A DNA stretch of 64,000 nucleotides from Pseudomonas iranensis (GCF_014268585.2 NZ_CP077092.1:4935501-4999500); one strand, 5' to 3'. Counted from the first letter of the stretch, positions 44,979 through 54,480 are shown. Notes: generated by a model from the sequence alone, not told the origin. Made by a program: numbers and translations.

Positions 44979-45827
44979 TCAAGGGCTGTAGTAGCCCACC
45001 GCGACGAGGAAATGCCCGACCTTTTTCAGGTACGCATGCTTGTCCTCGATCTTGCCGGTCACCGGGTTTTTCCAGCGGTATTCATATTCGCCTTCATCCT
45101 GCTTGTCGATCAGCGCCAGAATCGGCTCGCCCACCGGTTTGCCTTCCGGATCCTTGACCTTGCCAAAATCAGTGTTGATCAAACGCAGATTGGTGCCGTG
45201 AGCGACGTAGCGTTGGTTGTTCAGATCGACCACGAAGACATACAGGTCATCCTGCAAGTAACCGCCCTTGAGTGAGTTGATCGCGGTCAGCGTGCCCTTC
45301 TCGTTCTTGGTCAGATCCGTCGCGGCTTTGTCCAGCAAGGCCTTGGCCTGCTCAGCCGAGGCCCGTGGCAGGTAGTAACCTACCGCGAGAATGCGCTGCC
45401 CGACGCGCTGATAGAACACATGCTTGCGCTCGACCTTGCCGTCGGCCCAGTTCTGCCAGCGGTATTCGGCCTGCTGGATACCGTTGCCTTCCGGCACTTT
45501 CAGCGCATCCTTGAACGCCTTCTGCAGATCCGGCCCGAGCACTTCGCTGACATCGCGGCCGATCAGCGCCGATGACGGCCCGCCACTGGCAAGCATGACG
45601 CCTTTGGTGTCGAGGACGAACACGTAGCGATCCTTGTCGACGAACTCACCCTGGCGGCTGAACGCGGCGAAGGCCTTGTCGCCATTGTCGTGGTAGTAGG
45701 CCAAGGCTTTTTCCAGCAGGGCGATGGCGGCCTGACTGTCATCCTTGGCGGCGGTGGCGGCGCTGGCCTGGCCGAAACCGGCCAACAGAATCAGGCCGAG
45801 CCAGGCCACTTTATGCAAAAACCCCAT
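44979..45827 (-). CDS. Periplasmic protein with two Cache domains
   Basis: A 282-residue protein with a Sec signal (MGFLHKVAWLGLILLAGFGQ, cleavage near ASA-ATA). Two similar sensor modules follow: YVFVLDTKGVMLASGGPSSA...QRVGQRILAVGYYLP (about 65-155) and YVFVVDLNNQRYVAHGTNLR...KKVGHFLVAVGYYSP (about 195-282). Both have the sCache_2 look, and the paired endings show an internal duplication. No transmembrane or output domain is present, so it may be a stand-alone ligand-binding protein for a membrane partner not identified here. Confidence 0.88.
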   Translation of the reverse strand: MGFLHKVAWLGLILLAGFGQASAATAAKDDSQAAIALLEKALAYYHDNGDKAFAAFSRQGEFVDKDRYVFVLDTKGVMLASGGPSSALIGRDVSEVLGPDLQKAFKDALKVPEGNGIQQAEYRWQNWADGKVERKHVFYQRVGQRILAVGYYLPRASAEQAKALLDKAATDLTKNEKGTLTAINSLKGGYLQDDLYVFVVDLNNQRYVAHGTNLRLINTDFGKVKDPEGKPVGEPILALIDKQDEGEYEYRWKNPVTGKIEDKHAYLKKVGHFLVAVGYYSP

Positions 45828-45956
45828 AGCGCATCCCTCGTTCTTTTTGGTGTCTCAAGAGCGTAGACGGCTTGCGGTCATGTAGAGATATTCAGAGCGT
45901 TTCTGAACATTGCGCCGTGAGGCTGACAAGCAATGCTCGCCAGCCTCGCTCAGCGC

Positions 45957-46814
45957 TTACGGGCGGGAATTGATCTGCTGCTGGAGATTCTGGATCTGCG
46001 CCTGCAAGGTATTGAGGTTGCGGGTCATCTGCGCGCGGAACGCATCGAACTCGGCGGTGTTGCCGCCACCCTGTGGCGCTGCCGGGCGGTTGTCCTGCTG
46101 ACTTTTCAACACCACGATGTCCTGCTCCAGACGATCGATAGCCGCGCTCGGGTTGCCCTGTTTCTTCAGCGCGGCGATATCGGCGCCGAGGCTTTTGACC
46201 TGGGCATCGAAAGCTTTCAACTGCGCATCGACCTTGCTGGTATCGGCCGGCGTGCTTTTGATTGTCGCCAGTTCAGCGCTCAGGGCTTTGACCTGCGCCT
46301 GCAATTGGGTATTGGCATTCTGTTGTTCGGTGGTCTGCGCGGTCATCTGCGCCAGCCGCTTGTCCAGCTCGCTGGCCTGCCCGGCCACGCCTTGCTGCTG
46401 CTTGCTCTGGTCGAGCAGCTTGCCTTCGAGTTGCTTGATTTGCAGCTTCAGCGCTTCGCTGTCGCTGCTGACGTTGCTCTGGCTGGCGACGACCTTGCCG
46501 GAAATATCCTGCAGGCGCCCTGCCGCTTCTTCGCTGATCCGCGCGAAGCTTTCCTGGGTGGCGACCAGTTGCTGCTCCATCAGCGAGATCTGCTGGAAGC
46601 TCCACCAGGCCAGACCGATGAAGGCAAAAAACAACGCGCCGACCAGCGCCCACAGCGGCCCGGTGCTGGCGGCCTTGACCTTGACCACTGGCGCGCTGCG
46701 CGAATGCACGGAAGTGCGGGGGCCGGGCGCGATGTCATCGTCATCGAACGGGTCGGCGCGCAGGCTTGGCACGTTGTCGAAATCGTCGTCGTGGGCATCG
46801 TTTCGCATGGACAT
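45957..46814 (-). CDS. Single-pass membrane coiled-coil protein
   Basis: The start is ATG 46814 (MSMRNDAHDDDFDNVPSLRA), with AAAGG eight bases upstream. The 285-residue protein has an acidic cytoplasmic head (DDDFDNV, DPFDDDDIAP), one transmembrane helix (about 55-73, GPLWALVGALFFAFIGLAWW) and then a long Gln/Lys/Ala-rich coiled coil to the C terminus, broken by a short Pro/Gly stretch (DNRPAAPQGGG). Such proteins are often annotated vaguely as ATPase in Pseudomonas; I see no nucleotide-binding motif. A structural or envelope-spanning role is a guess. Confidence 0.82.
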   Translation of the reverse strand: MSMRNDAHDDDFDNVPSLRADPFDDDDIAPGPRTSVHSRSAPVVKVKAASTGPLWALVGALFFAFIGLAWWSFQQISLMEQQLVATQESFARISEEAAGRLQDISGKVVASQSNVSSDSEALKLQIKQLEGKLLDQSKQQQGVAGQASELDKRLAQMTAQTTEQQNANTQLQAQVKALSAELATIKSTPADTSKVDAQLKAFDAQVKSLGADIAALKKQGNPSAAIDRLEQDIVVLKSQQDNRPAAPQGGGNTAEFDAFRAQMTRNLNTLQAQIQNLQQQINSRP

Positions 46815-46930
46815 TGAGGCAACCTTTGGCAAACGCGGTGATGGCTAAATGCTGCGAAGTATAACCGCCGCAGCCGCAGGCATTGACCCTCAACCCGCGA
46901 GGCGGTTCATTGCCGCCCGGCCGAATCGTT

Positions 46931-47923
46931 TCAACGGATGTCCTGGGCTTTCCACCATGCGCAGAACTCATCGAGGGCCGCCCACAGGCTGACTTTCGGA
47001 TCGTAGTCGAGATAATGCCGGGCGCGGCTGATGTCGAGGGTGAAATTTTTTTTCATGACCTGCATGCCCAGGCGCGACAGGGTCGGCTCAGGGCGTCCCG
47101 GCCAGAGCATGCACGCGCCTTCGTTGAGCGCCGCGACGCTGTAGGCCAGACCGTAGGAGCGATATTTGCGCACCTGATCGACGTCCATCCGCCGCATTAC
47201 GTAATTGACCACATCCCACAGCGGCACCGGCGTGCCGTTGCTGATGTTGTAGGCCTTGCCCAGCGCCGAACCTTGCGCCAACAGGCTGCTGAGCATGGCT
47301 TCGTTGAGGTTCTGCACGCTGGTGAAATCGACCTTGTTCAAGCCGTCGCCGATGATCGCCAGCCGACCCTTGCGCTGCATCTTCAGCAGGCGCGGGAAGA
47401 TGCTCATGTCGCCGGCACCGGTGACGAAACGCGGGCGCAGGGCGATGGTTTCCAGACCGAATTCCTGGGCACCGAAGACTTTCTGCTCGGCCAGATATTT
47501 GGTCGCGGCGTAGGGATGCTTGAAGCGTTTGGGCACTTGCTCTTCGGTCAGACCGAGATGGTCGCGGCCATCGAAATAGATCGACGGCGACGACAGATGC
47601 ACCAGCCGCCGCACCCGCTGCTTGAGGCACGCTTCGACGACGTTTTCGGTGACTTCGACGTTGCCCTGATGAAAGTCCTGATAACGCCCCCACACACCGA
47701 CAGCACCGGCGCAATGCACCACGGCTTCGACATCGTTGCACAGATCCCGCACCAGATCGGCGTCGGTCAGATCGCCCGGCACGAACTCCGCGCCCCGGCG
47801 CACCAGATGCTCGACGCTCTCGGCCCGGCGACCGTTGACCCGCACTTCAAGGCCCTGCTCCAGGGCGAAACGCGCAAAGCGCCCGCCAATAAAGCCGCTG
47901 GCGCCGGTAACCAAAATCTTCAT
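46931..47923 (-). CDS. NAD-dependent epimerase/dehydratase (extended SDR)
   Basis: The start is ATG 47923 (MKILVTGASGFIGGRFARFA) with CTGGAG upstream. The 330-residue protein has the extended-SDR glycine motif TGASGFIGG, the acidic turn GDLTDADLVRDL, HCAGAVGVWGRYQDFHQGNV, the catalytic Ser region LVHLSSPSIYFDG and Y-x3-K (HPYAATKYLAEQ). It resembles the 3-beta-hydroxysteroid dehydrogenase / isomerase-like branch. The substrate is unknown. Confidence 0.9.
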   Translation of the reverse strand: MKILVTGASGFIGGRFARFALEQGLEVRVNGRRAESVEHLVRRGAEFVPGDLTDADLVRDLCNDVEAVVHCAGAVGVWGRYQDFHQGNVEVTENVVEACLKQRVRRLVHLSSPSIYFDGRDHLGLTEEQVPKRFKHPYAATKYLAEQKVFGAQEFGLETIALRPRFVTGAGDMSIFPRLLKMQRKGRLAIIGDGLNKVDFTSVQNLNEAMLSSLLAQGSALGKAYNISNGTPVPLWDVVNYVMRRMDVDQVRKYRSYGLAYSVAALNEGACMLWPGRPEPTLSRLGMQVMKKNFTLDISRARHYLDYDPKVSLWAALDEFCAWWKAQDIR

Positions 47924-47942
47924 CAAAAACTCCAGGGAAGCA

Positions 47943-48017
47943 GCTGCAAGCTTCGAGCTTTCAGCTGCAAGTTGAAACGGTGCGTGTTCTTGCCGCTTGC
48001 AGCTTGACGCTTGTTGC
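47943..48017. repeat. Inverted repeat (AGCTGCAAGC family)
   Basis: GCAGCTGCAAGCTTCGAGCT on the left and TTGCCGCTTGCAGCTTGACG to the right form an imperfect inverted pair. It is related to 16766-16851 and lies between two leftward genes. Confidence 0.6.
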
Positions 48018-48022
48018 TGCGT

Positions 48023-48910
48023 TCAAGCCACTAGCCATTGCTTTGAGGAGCGCAGCAGTTGTTCGGTCAGTAGATTGAGCAACTGGCCGCCATTGCGCCA
48101 ATGATGCCAGTACAGCGGCACGTCGATCGGTTTATCTGGCAGCAATTCAAGCAACACGCCGCGTTGCAATTGTTCGCGCACCTGCAGTTCCGGCACCAGG
48201 CCCCAACCCAGACCGGCTTCGGTCAGGCGAATGAAGCCTTCGGAAGACGGGCATAAGTGATGTTCAAAAGCGCCGTCGACGCCCAACAGCGCCAGATAGC
48301 GATGCTGGAGAAAATCGTCCGGACCGAACACCAGCGCCGGGGTGCGCGGCAGCTGTTCGGCGCGCACGCCATCGGGAAAGTGCCGGGCGATGAAGGCCGG
48401 GCTGGCCAACGCGCGATAACGCATGGCGCCGAGCAATACGCTGCGTGCGCCGGCCACCGGGCGCTCGCTGGCACACAGGCACGCAGCCACTTCACCGGCA
48501 CGCATGCGTTTGAGGCCGACGGTCTGGTCTTCGACGATCAGGTCGAGCAACAAATGCTGCTCGGCGCAGAAATCGCCGACGGCCGCGGCCCACCACGTGG
48601 CGAGGCTGTCGGCGTTGAGGGCGATGCGCAGGCGATCGGGCAGGCCTTCTTCGTCCAGCGCCGGCACCACCGATTGCAGGTCGCGCTCGAGCAACCGCAC
48701 CTGTTGCACATGGTTGAGCAAGCGTCGGCCGATTTCGGTCGGCGCTGGCGGTGTTCCGCGCACCAGCACTGGCTGGCCGACCCGCGCTTCAAGCAATTTG
48801 ATGCGCTGGGAGATCGCCGACTGCGACAGGCCCAGCACCTGTGCGGCGCGATCGAATCCGGCCTGCTCGACCACAGCGGCGAGCGCGGAAAGCAATTTAT
48901 AGTCGAACAT
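48023..48910 (-). CDS. argP: LysR-family regulator ArgP (IciA)
   Basis: A 295-residue protein starting MFDYKLLSALAAVVEQAGFD. The helix-turn-helix is FDRAAQVLGLSQSAISQRIK, then LLEARVGQPVLVRGTPPAPT, which is typical of ArgP. The effector domain contains LNADSLATWWAAAVGDFCAE. ArgP activates the arginine/lysine exporter argO and other genes according to the Arg/Lys balance. It is divergent from argO with 96 bases between, the classical arrangement. Confidence 0.93.
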   Translation of the reverse strand: MFDYKLLSALAAVVEQAGFDRAAQVLGLSQSAISQRIKLLEARVGQPVLVRGTPPAPTEIGRRLLNHVQQVRLLERDLQSVVPALDEEGLPDRLRIALNADSLATWWAAAVGDFCAEQHLLLDLIVEDQTVGLKRMRAGEVAACLCASERPVAGARSVLLGAMRYRALASPAFIARHFPDGVRAEQLPRTPALVFGPDDFLQHRYLALLGVDGAFEHHLCPSSEGFIRLTEAGLGWGLVPELQVREQLQRGVLLELLPDKPIDVPLYWHHWRNGGQLLNLLTEQLLRSSKQWLVA

Positions 48911-49006
48911 CAGTTTTCCTAATGGGCGATCAGCACTATTGGTTTTTCTTATACAGCGTCACACCGGAGAATAGCCAGCAAGCACTCTCTTTCAAGGATC
49001 TCTCCC

Positions 49007-49609
49007 ATGTGGCAAAGCTACGTAAACGGCCTGTTGGTGGCGTTCGGCCTGATCATGGCGATCGGCACGCAGAACGCTTTTGTCTTGGCGCAAAGCCTGC
49101 GCCGTGAACACCATCTGCCGGTGGCGGCATTGTGCGTGGTGTGTGACGCAATTCTGGTCGCGGCCGGGGTGTTCGGCCTGGCGACGATCCTCGCGCAGAA
49201 CCCGACCCTGCTGGCGATCGCCCGTTGGGGCGGTGCGACGTTTCTGATCTGGTACGGCAGCCAGGCGCTGCGCCGGGCCTGCTCGAAACAGAGCCTTGAG
49301 CAAGGCGAAAACCAGACCGTGCGTTCGCTGCGCGCAGTGATGCTCAGCGCTCTGGCGGTGACATTGCTTAACCCCCACGTTTATCTCGATACGGTATTGC
49401 TGATCGGCTCGCTGGGCGCGCAGCAATCGGTGCCGGGCGCTTATGTGGTCGGCGCGGCGAGCGCATCGTTGCTGTGGTTTTTCACCCTGGCCCTCGGCGC
49501 GGCGTGGCTGGCACCGTGGCTGGCACGCCCGAGCACCTGGCGCATTCTCGATCTGGTCGTGGCATTGATGATGTTCGCCGTGGCCGCGCAGTTGATCATC
49601 GCCGGATGA
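49007..49609 (+). CDS. argO: LysE-family arginine/lysine exporter ArgO
   Basis: A 200-residue inner-membrane protein with about six hydrophobic segments. It begins MWQSYVNGLLVAFGLIMAIG followed by TQNAFVLAQSL, the conserved LysE/ArgO opening, and has ALAVTLLNPHVYLDTVLLIG in the middle (N-P-H-x-Y motif). It exports basic amino acids. It is divergent from argP, its expected activator. Confidence 0.94.
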   Translation: MWQSYVNGLLVAFGLIMAIGTQNAFVLAQSLRREHHLPVAALCVVCDAILVAAGVFGLATILAQNPTLLAIARWGGATFLIWYGSQALRRACSKQSLEQGENQTVRSLRAVMLSALAVTLLNPHVYLDTVLLIGSLGAQQSVPGAYVVGAASASLLWFFTLALGAAWLAPWLARPSTWRILDLVVALMMFAVAAQLIIAG

Positions 49610-49678
49610 ATAATTGCCAAAGGCTCTGGAACCTCTATCCCACACAGTTGTTGCGTGGTTAAGGCGCGACCCCGGTGC

Positions 49679-49684
49679 TATGAT
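49679..49684 (+). promoter_or_regulatory. Possible sodB -10 element
   Basis: TATGAT stands 102 bases before the sodB start. A poor -35 (TGGTTA, 49656-49661) is 17 bases upstream. The element is weak evidence only. Confidence 0.3.
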
Positions 49685-49785
49685 CCGAACCCTGCGCCGC
49701 AAAGAGTAAAAACTCGCCGGTGCATTTCCGGCCGCCCGTGATCGGCCTTGCGCTCACCGCAACAGACCTGATTAGGAGAATCATC

Positions 49786-50382
49786 ATGGCTTTCGAATTG
49801 CCGCCGCTGCCTTACGCACACGATGCCCTGCAGCCGCACATCTCCAAGGAAACCCTGGAGTTCCACCACGACAAGCACCACAACACCTACGTCGTGAACC
49901 TGAACAACCTGGTGCCAGGCACCGAGTTTGAAGGCAAGACCCTGGAAGAAATCGTCAAGACTTCTTCGGGCGGCATCTTCAACAACGCCGCTCAGGTCTG
50001 GAACCACACCTTCTACTGGAACTGCCTGGCGCCAAACGCCGGCGGTCAACCAACCGGCGCCCTGGCAGATGCCATCAACGCAGCGTTCGGTTCGTTCGAC
50101 AAGTTCAAGGAAGAATTCAGCAAAACCTCGATCGGCACCTTCGGTTCCGGCTGGGGCTGGCTGGTGAAAAAGGCTGACGGTTCCCTGGCCCTGGCCAGCA
50201 CCATCGGCGCCGGCAACCCGCTGACCAGCGGCGACACCCCGCTGCTGACCTGCGACGTCTGGGAACACGCTTACTACATCGACTACCGCAACCTGCGTCC
50301 GAAGTACGTTGAAGCGTTCTGGAACCTGGTCAACTGGAAGTTCGTGGCCGAGCAGTTCGAAGGCAAAACCTTCACCGCTTAA
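49786..50382 (+). CDS. sodB: Iron superoxide dismutase
   Basis: ATG 49786 follows a strong AGGAGA. The 198-residue enzyme ([20 protein letters not shown]) converts superoxide to O2 and H2O2 in the cytoplasm. Metal ligands are His27 (in [11 protein letters not shown]), His74 in [13 protein letters not shown], and Asp/His of [24 protein letters not shown] is the Fe-type sequence rather than Mn-type. A terminator follows. The neighbours argO and bifA are as I recall them in P. aeruginosa. Confidence 0.97.
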   Translation: MAFELPPLPYAHDALQPHISKETLEFHHDKHHNTYVVNLNNLVPGTEFEGKTLEEIVKTSSGGIFNNAAQVWNHTFYWNCLAPNAGGQPTGALADAINAAFGSFDKFKEEFSKTSIGTFGSGWGWLVKKADGSLALASTIGAGNPLTSGDTPLLTCDVWEHAYYIDYRNLRPKYVEAFWNLVNWKFVAEQFEGKTFTA

Positions 50383-50711
50383 GCTGCGCGCCCGATGAAA
50401 AGCCCGGCTTCGGCCGGGTTTTTTTATGCCCGGCGCATGGCGTTTCTCGCACGGTAAAAGCAGCTTCACGCCGTTTGCCGCCAGCCCCCAGCCGTCTACC
50501 ATCACAGAAAGGAAAAAATCTTTGGCCCAGTGCTCAAGTTGAAGGCAATTGCAACCGACACAGTTAATTCAGAGCTATTACTCAAATGACGACATTGCGG
50601 CCAGGATCACGGCGACTTTTCCCGTGCCTGATTGTCCCTTTGACTGCCAACCCGGGATTGCCAATACTCATGGCAACTTGACGCTACCCGCACGGAACAA
50701 GGAATAACCCT
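50383..50711. other. sodB-bifA intergenic region
   Basis: 329 bases with the sodB terminator at its left end and, at 50658-50676, an inverted repeat TTGCCA-ATACTCA-TGGCAA about 35 bases before the bifA start that could be an operator. I see no gene in it. Confidence 0.5.
50398..50427 (+). terminator. Rho-independent terminator after sodB
   Basis: AAGCCCGGC-TTCG-GCCGGG followed by seven T residues, 16 bases after the sodB stop. Confidence 0.93.
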
Positions 50712-52763
50712 TTGAAGCTGGAACTCAAGAACAGCTTGTCGGTGAAGTTGCTCCGGGTCGTGCTCCTGTCGGCATTGATCGTAGGCGTAGTCTTGAGCTG
50801 CGCGCAGATTGTCTTCGATGCCTACAAGACCCGTCAGGCGGTGGCCGGCGACGCCGAGCGCATCCTCGACATGTTCCGCGATCCATCGACCCAGGCCGTG
50901 TACAGCCTGGATCGGGAAATGGGCATGCAGGTGATCGAAGGGCTGTTCCAGGACGACGCCGTGCGTCAGGCCTCCATCGGCCACCCCAACGAGGCCATGC
51001 TCGCGCAGAAATCCCGCGAACTGCAGCACTCCAACAGCCGTTGGCTGACCGACCTGATTCTCGGCCAGGAACGCACCTTCACCACGCAATTGGTCGGCCG
51101 TGGCCCTTACAGCGAGTATTACGGCGACCTGAGCATCACCCTCGACACCGCCACTTATGGCGAAGGTTTCATCGTCAGCTCGGTGATCATTTTCATTTCC
51201 GGCGTGCTGCGCGCACTGGCGTTGGGCCTGGTGCTGTATCTGGTCTATCACTGGTTGCTGACCAAACCGCTGTCGCGAATCATTGAGCACCTCACCGAGA
51301 TCAACCCCGATCGTCCCAGCGAGCACAAGATTCCGCAGATCAAGGGCCACGAAAAAAACGAACTGGGCCTGTGGATCAACACCGCCAACCAGTTGCTCGA
51401 GTCCATCGAACGCAACACCCACCTGCGCCACGAAGCGGAAAACAGCCTGCTGCGCATGGCCCAGTACGACTTCCTCACCGGTCTGCCGAACCGCCAGCAA
51501 TTGCAGCAGCAACTGGACAAGATTCTCGTCGATGCCGGCAAGCTGCAGCGCCGCGTCGCGGTGTTGTGCGTCGGCCTGGATGACTTCAAGGGCATCAACG
51601 AGCAATTCAGCTACCAGACCGGCGACCAATTGCTGCTGGCCCTGGCCGATCGTTTACGTGCCCACAGTGGTCGTCTTGGCGCCCTCGCTCGCCTCGGCGG
51701 CGATCAGTTCGCGCTGGTGCAGGCCGACATTGAACAGCCTTACGAAGCAGCAGAACTGGCGCAAAGCATTCTCGATGACCTCGAGGCGCCGTTCGCCCTC
51801 GACGATCAGGAGATCCGCCTGCGCGCGACCATCGGCATCACCCTGTTTCCGGAGGACGGCGACAGCACCGAGAAGCTGTTGCAGAAAGCCGAACAGACCA
51901 TGACCCTGGCCAAGACCCGCTCGCGCAATCGCTATCAGTTCTATATCGCCAGCGTCGACAGCGAGATGCGCCGTCGTCGCGAGCTGGAAAAAGATTTGCG
52001 CGATGCGCTGATCCGCGACCAGTTCTACCTCGTCTACCAACCGCAGATCAGTTATCGCGATCATCGCGTGGTCGGCGTCGAAGCGCTGATTCGCTGGCAA
52101 CATCCGGAACACGGTCTGGTGCCGCCGGACCTGTTCATCCCGCTGGCCGAACAGAACGGCACGATCATCGCCATCGGCGAGTGGGTGCTCGATCAGGCCT
52201 GCAAGCAATTGCGCGAGTGGCACGATCAGGGCTTTGTCGATCTGCGCATGGCGGTCAATCTGTCCACCGTGCAACTGCACCACGCCGAGCTGCCACGGGT
52301 GGTCAACAACCTGCTGCAAATGTACCGCTTGCCGCCGCGTAGTCTGGAACTGGAAGTCACCGAAACCGGCCTGATGGAAGACATCACCACCGCCGCCCAG
52401 CATCTGCTCAGCCTGCGCCGCTCCGGTGCGCTGATTGCGATCGACGACTTCGGCACCGGCTATTCGTCCCTCAGTTATCTGAAAAGCCTGCCGCTGGACA
52501 AGATCAAGATCGACAAGAGCTTCGTTCAGGATCTGCTCGATGACGACGATGACGCGACCATCGTTCGCGCGATCATTCAACTGGGCAAGAGCCTGGGCAT
52601 GCAGGTGATTGCCGAAGGCGTGGAAACCGCCGAGCAGGAAACCTACATCATTTCCGAGGGTTGCCACGAAGGTCAGGGCTACCACTACAGCAAACCGCTG
52701 CCGGCGCGGGAGCTGGGCATTTACCTCAAGCAGGCGCAACGCAGCAACGCGGCCATTCTCTAA
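50712..52763 (+). CDS. bifA: Cyclic di-GMP phosphodiesterase BifA
   Basis: A 683-residue inner-membrane protein. The start is TTG 50712 (read MKLELKNSLSVKLLRVVLLS) with AAGGAA upstream. It has a transmembrane helix (~14-33), a periplasmic domain, a second helix (~155-180), a HAMP-like linker, a degenerate GGDEF domain reading GGDQF (LARLGGDQFALVQ), and a complete EAL domain: VEALIRWQHPEHG, MAVNLSTVQL, LELEVTETGLMED, AIDDFGTGYSSLSYL, IKIDKSFVQDLL, IAEGVETAEQ. The EAL metal and catalytic residues are all present, so it should cleave c-di-GMP while the GGDEF part is non-catalytic. Position next to sodB supports BifA orthology. Confidence 0.93.
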   Translation: MKLELKNSLSVKLLRVVLLSALIVGVVLSCAQIVFDAYKTRQAVAGDAERILDMFRDPSTQAVYSLDREMGMQVIEGLFQDDAVRQASIGHPNEAMLAQKSRELQHSNSRWLTDLILGQERTFTTQLVGRGPYSEYYGDLSITLDTATYGEGFIVSSVIIFISGVLRALALGLVLYLVYHWLLTKPLSRIIEHLTEINPDRPSEHKIPQIKGHEKNELGLWINTANQLLESIERNTHLRHEAENSLLRMAQYDFLTGLPNRQQLQQQLDKILVDAGKLQRRVAVLCVGLDDFKGINEQFSYQTGDQLLLALADRLRAHSGRLGALARLGGDQFALVQADIEQPYEAAELAQSILDDLEAPFALDDQEIRLRATIGITLFPEDGDSTEKLLQKAEQTMTLAKTRSRNRYQFYIASVDSEMRRRRELEKDLRDALIRDQFYLVYQPQISYRDHRVVGVEALIRWQHPEHGLVPPDLFIPLAEQNGTIIAIGEWVLDQACKQLREWHDQGFVDLRMAVNLSTVQLHHAELPRVVNNLLQMYRLPPRSLELEVTETGLMEDITTAAQHLLSLRRSGALIAIDDFGTGYSSLSYLKSLPLDKIKIDKSFVQDLLDDDDDATIVRAIIQLGKSLGMQVIAEGVETAEQETYIISEGCHEGQGYHYSKPLPARELGIYLKQAQRSNAAIL

Positions 52764-52825
52764 AAGCGCAAGATCGCGCCATCACACTTGCCTAAATAAG
52801 AAATATTTCCAAGCACGCCTTTACA

Positions 52826-52850
52826 CATAATGCGAAAGATTTGCATTATG
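52826..52850 (+). promoter_or_regulatory. Fur-box-like palindrome upstream of the imelysin gene
   Basis: CATAATGC-N9-GCATTATG is a perfect 8-bp-arm dyad. The 19 bases 52832-52850 match the Fur consensus GATAATGATAATCATTATC at 12 positions by hand alignment. The centre is about 70 bases before the start at 52910. Iron repression through Fur is inferred. Confidence 0.62.
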
Positions 52851-52909
52851 TCGCAGTTTTGCGCGCCACCGGCGCCAGTCCACTCAACTACCGAAGCAGG
52901 ATGTTCGCC

Positions 52910-54262
52910 ATGATTCGTATGCCTCTGGCTACCGCCAGTCTGCTGGCCATCGCTATTTCCCTCGCCGGTTGCGGCGAAGGCAAGGACAAAGAAAAAGCCT
53001 CCGAAATGACTCCGGCTTCCAGCAGCGCTGCTCCAGCCCCTGCCGCTGCGCCTGCTCCTGCCGCCGGTAAAGTTGACGATGCCGCCGCCAAGGCCGTGGT
53101 CGCGCACTACGCCGACATGGTCTTCGCCGTTTACAGCGATGCCGAATCCACCGCGAAAACCCTGCAGAGCGCGGTCGACGCGTTCCTCGCCAAGCCGAAC
53201 GCCGACACCCTCAAAGCCGCCAAGGCTGCCTGGGTCGCCGCACGCGTGCCGTACCTGCAGAGCGAAGTATTCCGCTTCGGCAACACCATCATCGACGACT
53301 GGGAAGGTCAGGTTAACGCCTGGCCATTGGACGAGGGCTTGATCGACTACGTCGACAAATCCTACGAGCACGCACTGGGTAACCCGGGCGCCAGCGCCAA
53401 CATCATCGCCAACACCGAAGTGCAGGTCGGCGAAGACAAAGTCGACGTGAAAGAGATCACCCCGGAAAAACTCGCCAGCCTCAACGAGCTGGGCGGTTCC
53501 GAGGCGAACGTTGCCACCGGCTACCACGCGATCGAATTCCTCCTCTGGGGCCAGGATCTGAACGGCACCGGCCCTGGCGCTGGCAACCGTCCGGCCTCGG
53601 ACTACCTGGAAGGCGCCGGCGCCACCGGTGGTCACAACGAGCGTCGTCGTGCCTACCTGAAAGCCGTGACCCAACTGCTGGTGAGCGACCTGGAAGAAAT
53701 GGTCGGCAACTGGAAGCCGAACGTGGCCGACAACTACCGCGCCACCCTGGAAGCGGAGCCAGGCGAAACCGGCCTGCGCAAAATGCTCTTCGGCATGGGC
53801 AGCCTGTCCCTGGGTGAACTGGCGGGCGAGCGCATGAAGGTTTCCCTGGAAGCCAACTCCCCCGAAGACGAGCAGGATTGCTTCAGCGACAACACCCACT
53901 ACTCGCACTTCTACGACGCCAAAGGCGTGCGTAACGTTTACCTGGGCGAGTACACCCGTGTTGACGGCACCAAGCTGACCGGCGCCAGCCTGTCGTCGCT
54001 GGTGGCCAAGGCCGATCCGGCTGCCGACACCGCGCTGAAAGCCGATCTGGCCGCGACCGAAGCGAAGATCCAGGTCATGGTCGATCACGCCAACAAGGGT
54101 GAGCACTACGACCAGTTGATCGCTGCCGGCAACACCGCTGGCAACCAGGTTGTTCGCGACGCCATCGCCGCGCTGGTCAAGCAGACCGGCTCGATCGAAG
54201 CCGCTGCCGGCAAACTTGGCATCAGCGACCTGAACCCGGACAGCGCCGATCACGAGTTCTGA
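52910..54262 (+). CDS. icmP: Imelysin-family lipoprotein (IcmP-like)
   Basis: The start is ATG 52910 (MIRMPLATASLLAIAISLAG) after AGGA; the lipobox ISLAGC puts the lipidated Cys at residue 21. The 450-residue protein has a low-complexity Ala/Pro linker (about 35-55) and an imelysin/M75 domain with GYHAIEFLLWGQDL, carrying the H-x-x-E motif, and NEHNERRR-type downstream helices (GGHNERRRAYLKAV). The P. aeruginosa homologue was described as an insulin-cleaving metalloprotease of the outer membrane, but the family is now mostly linked to iron uptake. It heads a four-gene cluster and has a Fur-like box upstream. A terminator separates it from the next gene. Confidence 0.9.
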   Translation: MIRMPLATASLLAIAISLAGCGEGKDKEKASEMTPASSSAAPAPAAAPAPAAGKVDDAAAKAVVAHYADMVFAVYSDAESTAKTLQSAVDAFLAKPNADTLKAAKAAWVAARVPYLQSEVFRFGNTIIDDWEGQVNAWPLDEGLIDYVDKSYEHALGNPGASANIIANTEVQVGEDKVDVKEITPEKLASLNELGGSEANVATGYHAIEFLLWGQDLNGTGPGAGNRPASDYLEGAGATGGHNERRRAYLKAVTQLLVSDLEEMVGNWKPNVADNYRATLEAEPGETGLRKMLFGMGSLSLGELAGERMKVSLEANSPEDEQDCFSDNTHYSHFYDAKGVRNVYLGEYTRVDGTKLTGASLSSLVAKADPAADTALKADLAATEAKIQVMVDHANKGEHYDQLIAAGNTAGNQVVRDAIAALVKQTGSIEAAAGKLGISDLNPDSADHEF

Positions 54263-54277
54263 TCGCAGCGTCCGTTC

Positions 54278-54308
54278 AAAAAGAGGCGACCTTCGGGTCG
54301 CCTTTTTC
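54278..54308 (+). terminator. Rho-independent terminator after the imelysin gene
   Basis: AGGCGACC-TTCG-GGTCGCCT followed by TTTT, 20 bases after the stop. Confidence 0.92.
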
Positions 54309-54330
54309 ATTATTGGCACACCACTATCCC

Positions 54331-54420
54331 TGTGGGAGCGAGCCTGCTCGCGAAGGCTTGATCCGGCGCAGCATTTTCAGCGCGTCGGGCATCGCTTTCG
54401 CGAGCAGGCTCGCTCCCACA
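54331..54420. repeat. REPIN-type inverted pair
   Basis: GTGGGAGCGAGCCTGCTCGC and GCGAGCAGGCTCGCTCCCAC with about 48 bases between, placed between the imelysin terminator and the di-heme gene. Confidence 0.92.
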
Positions 54421-54462
54421 GTATTGGCATGCGCTTAAAGGCTTGCGCGATATCAAGCAAAC

Positions 54463-54480
54463 GATAATTCCTCTTATTCA
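54463..54480 (+). promoter_or_regulatory. Weak Fur-box-like sequence before the di-heme gene
   Basis: GATAATTCCTCTTATTCA keeps only about 10 of 19 Fur consensus positions. GATAAT could equally be a -10 element. It matters because the terminator and repeat upstream suggest the downstream three genes need their own promoter. Confidence 0.3.
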
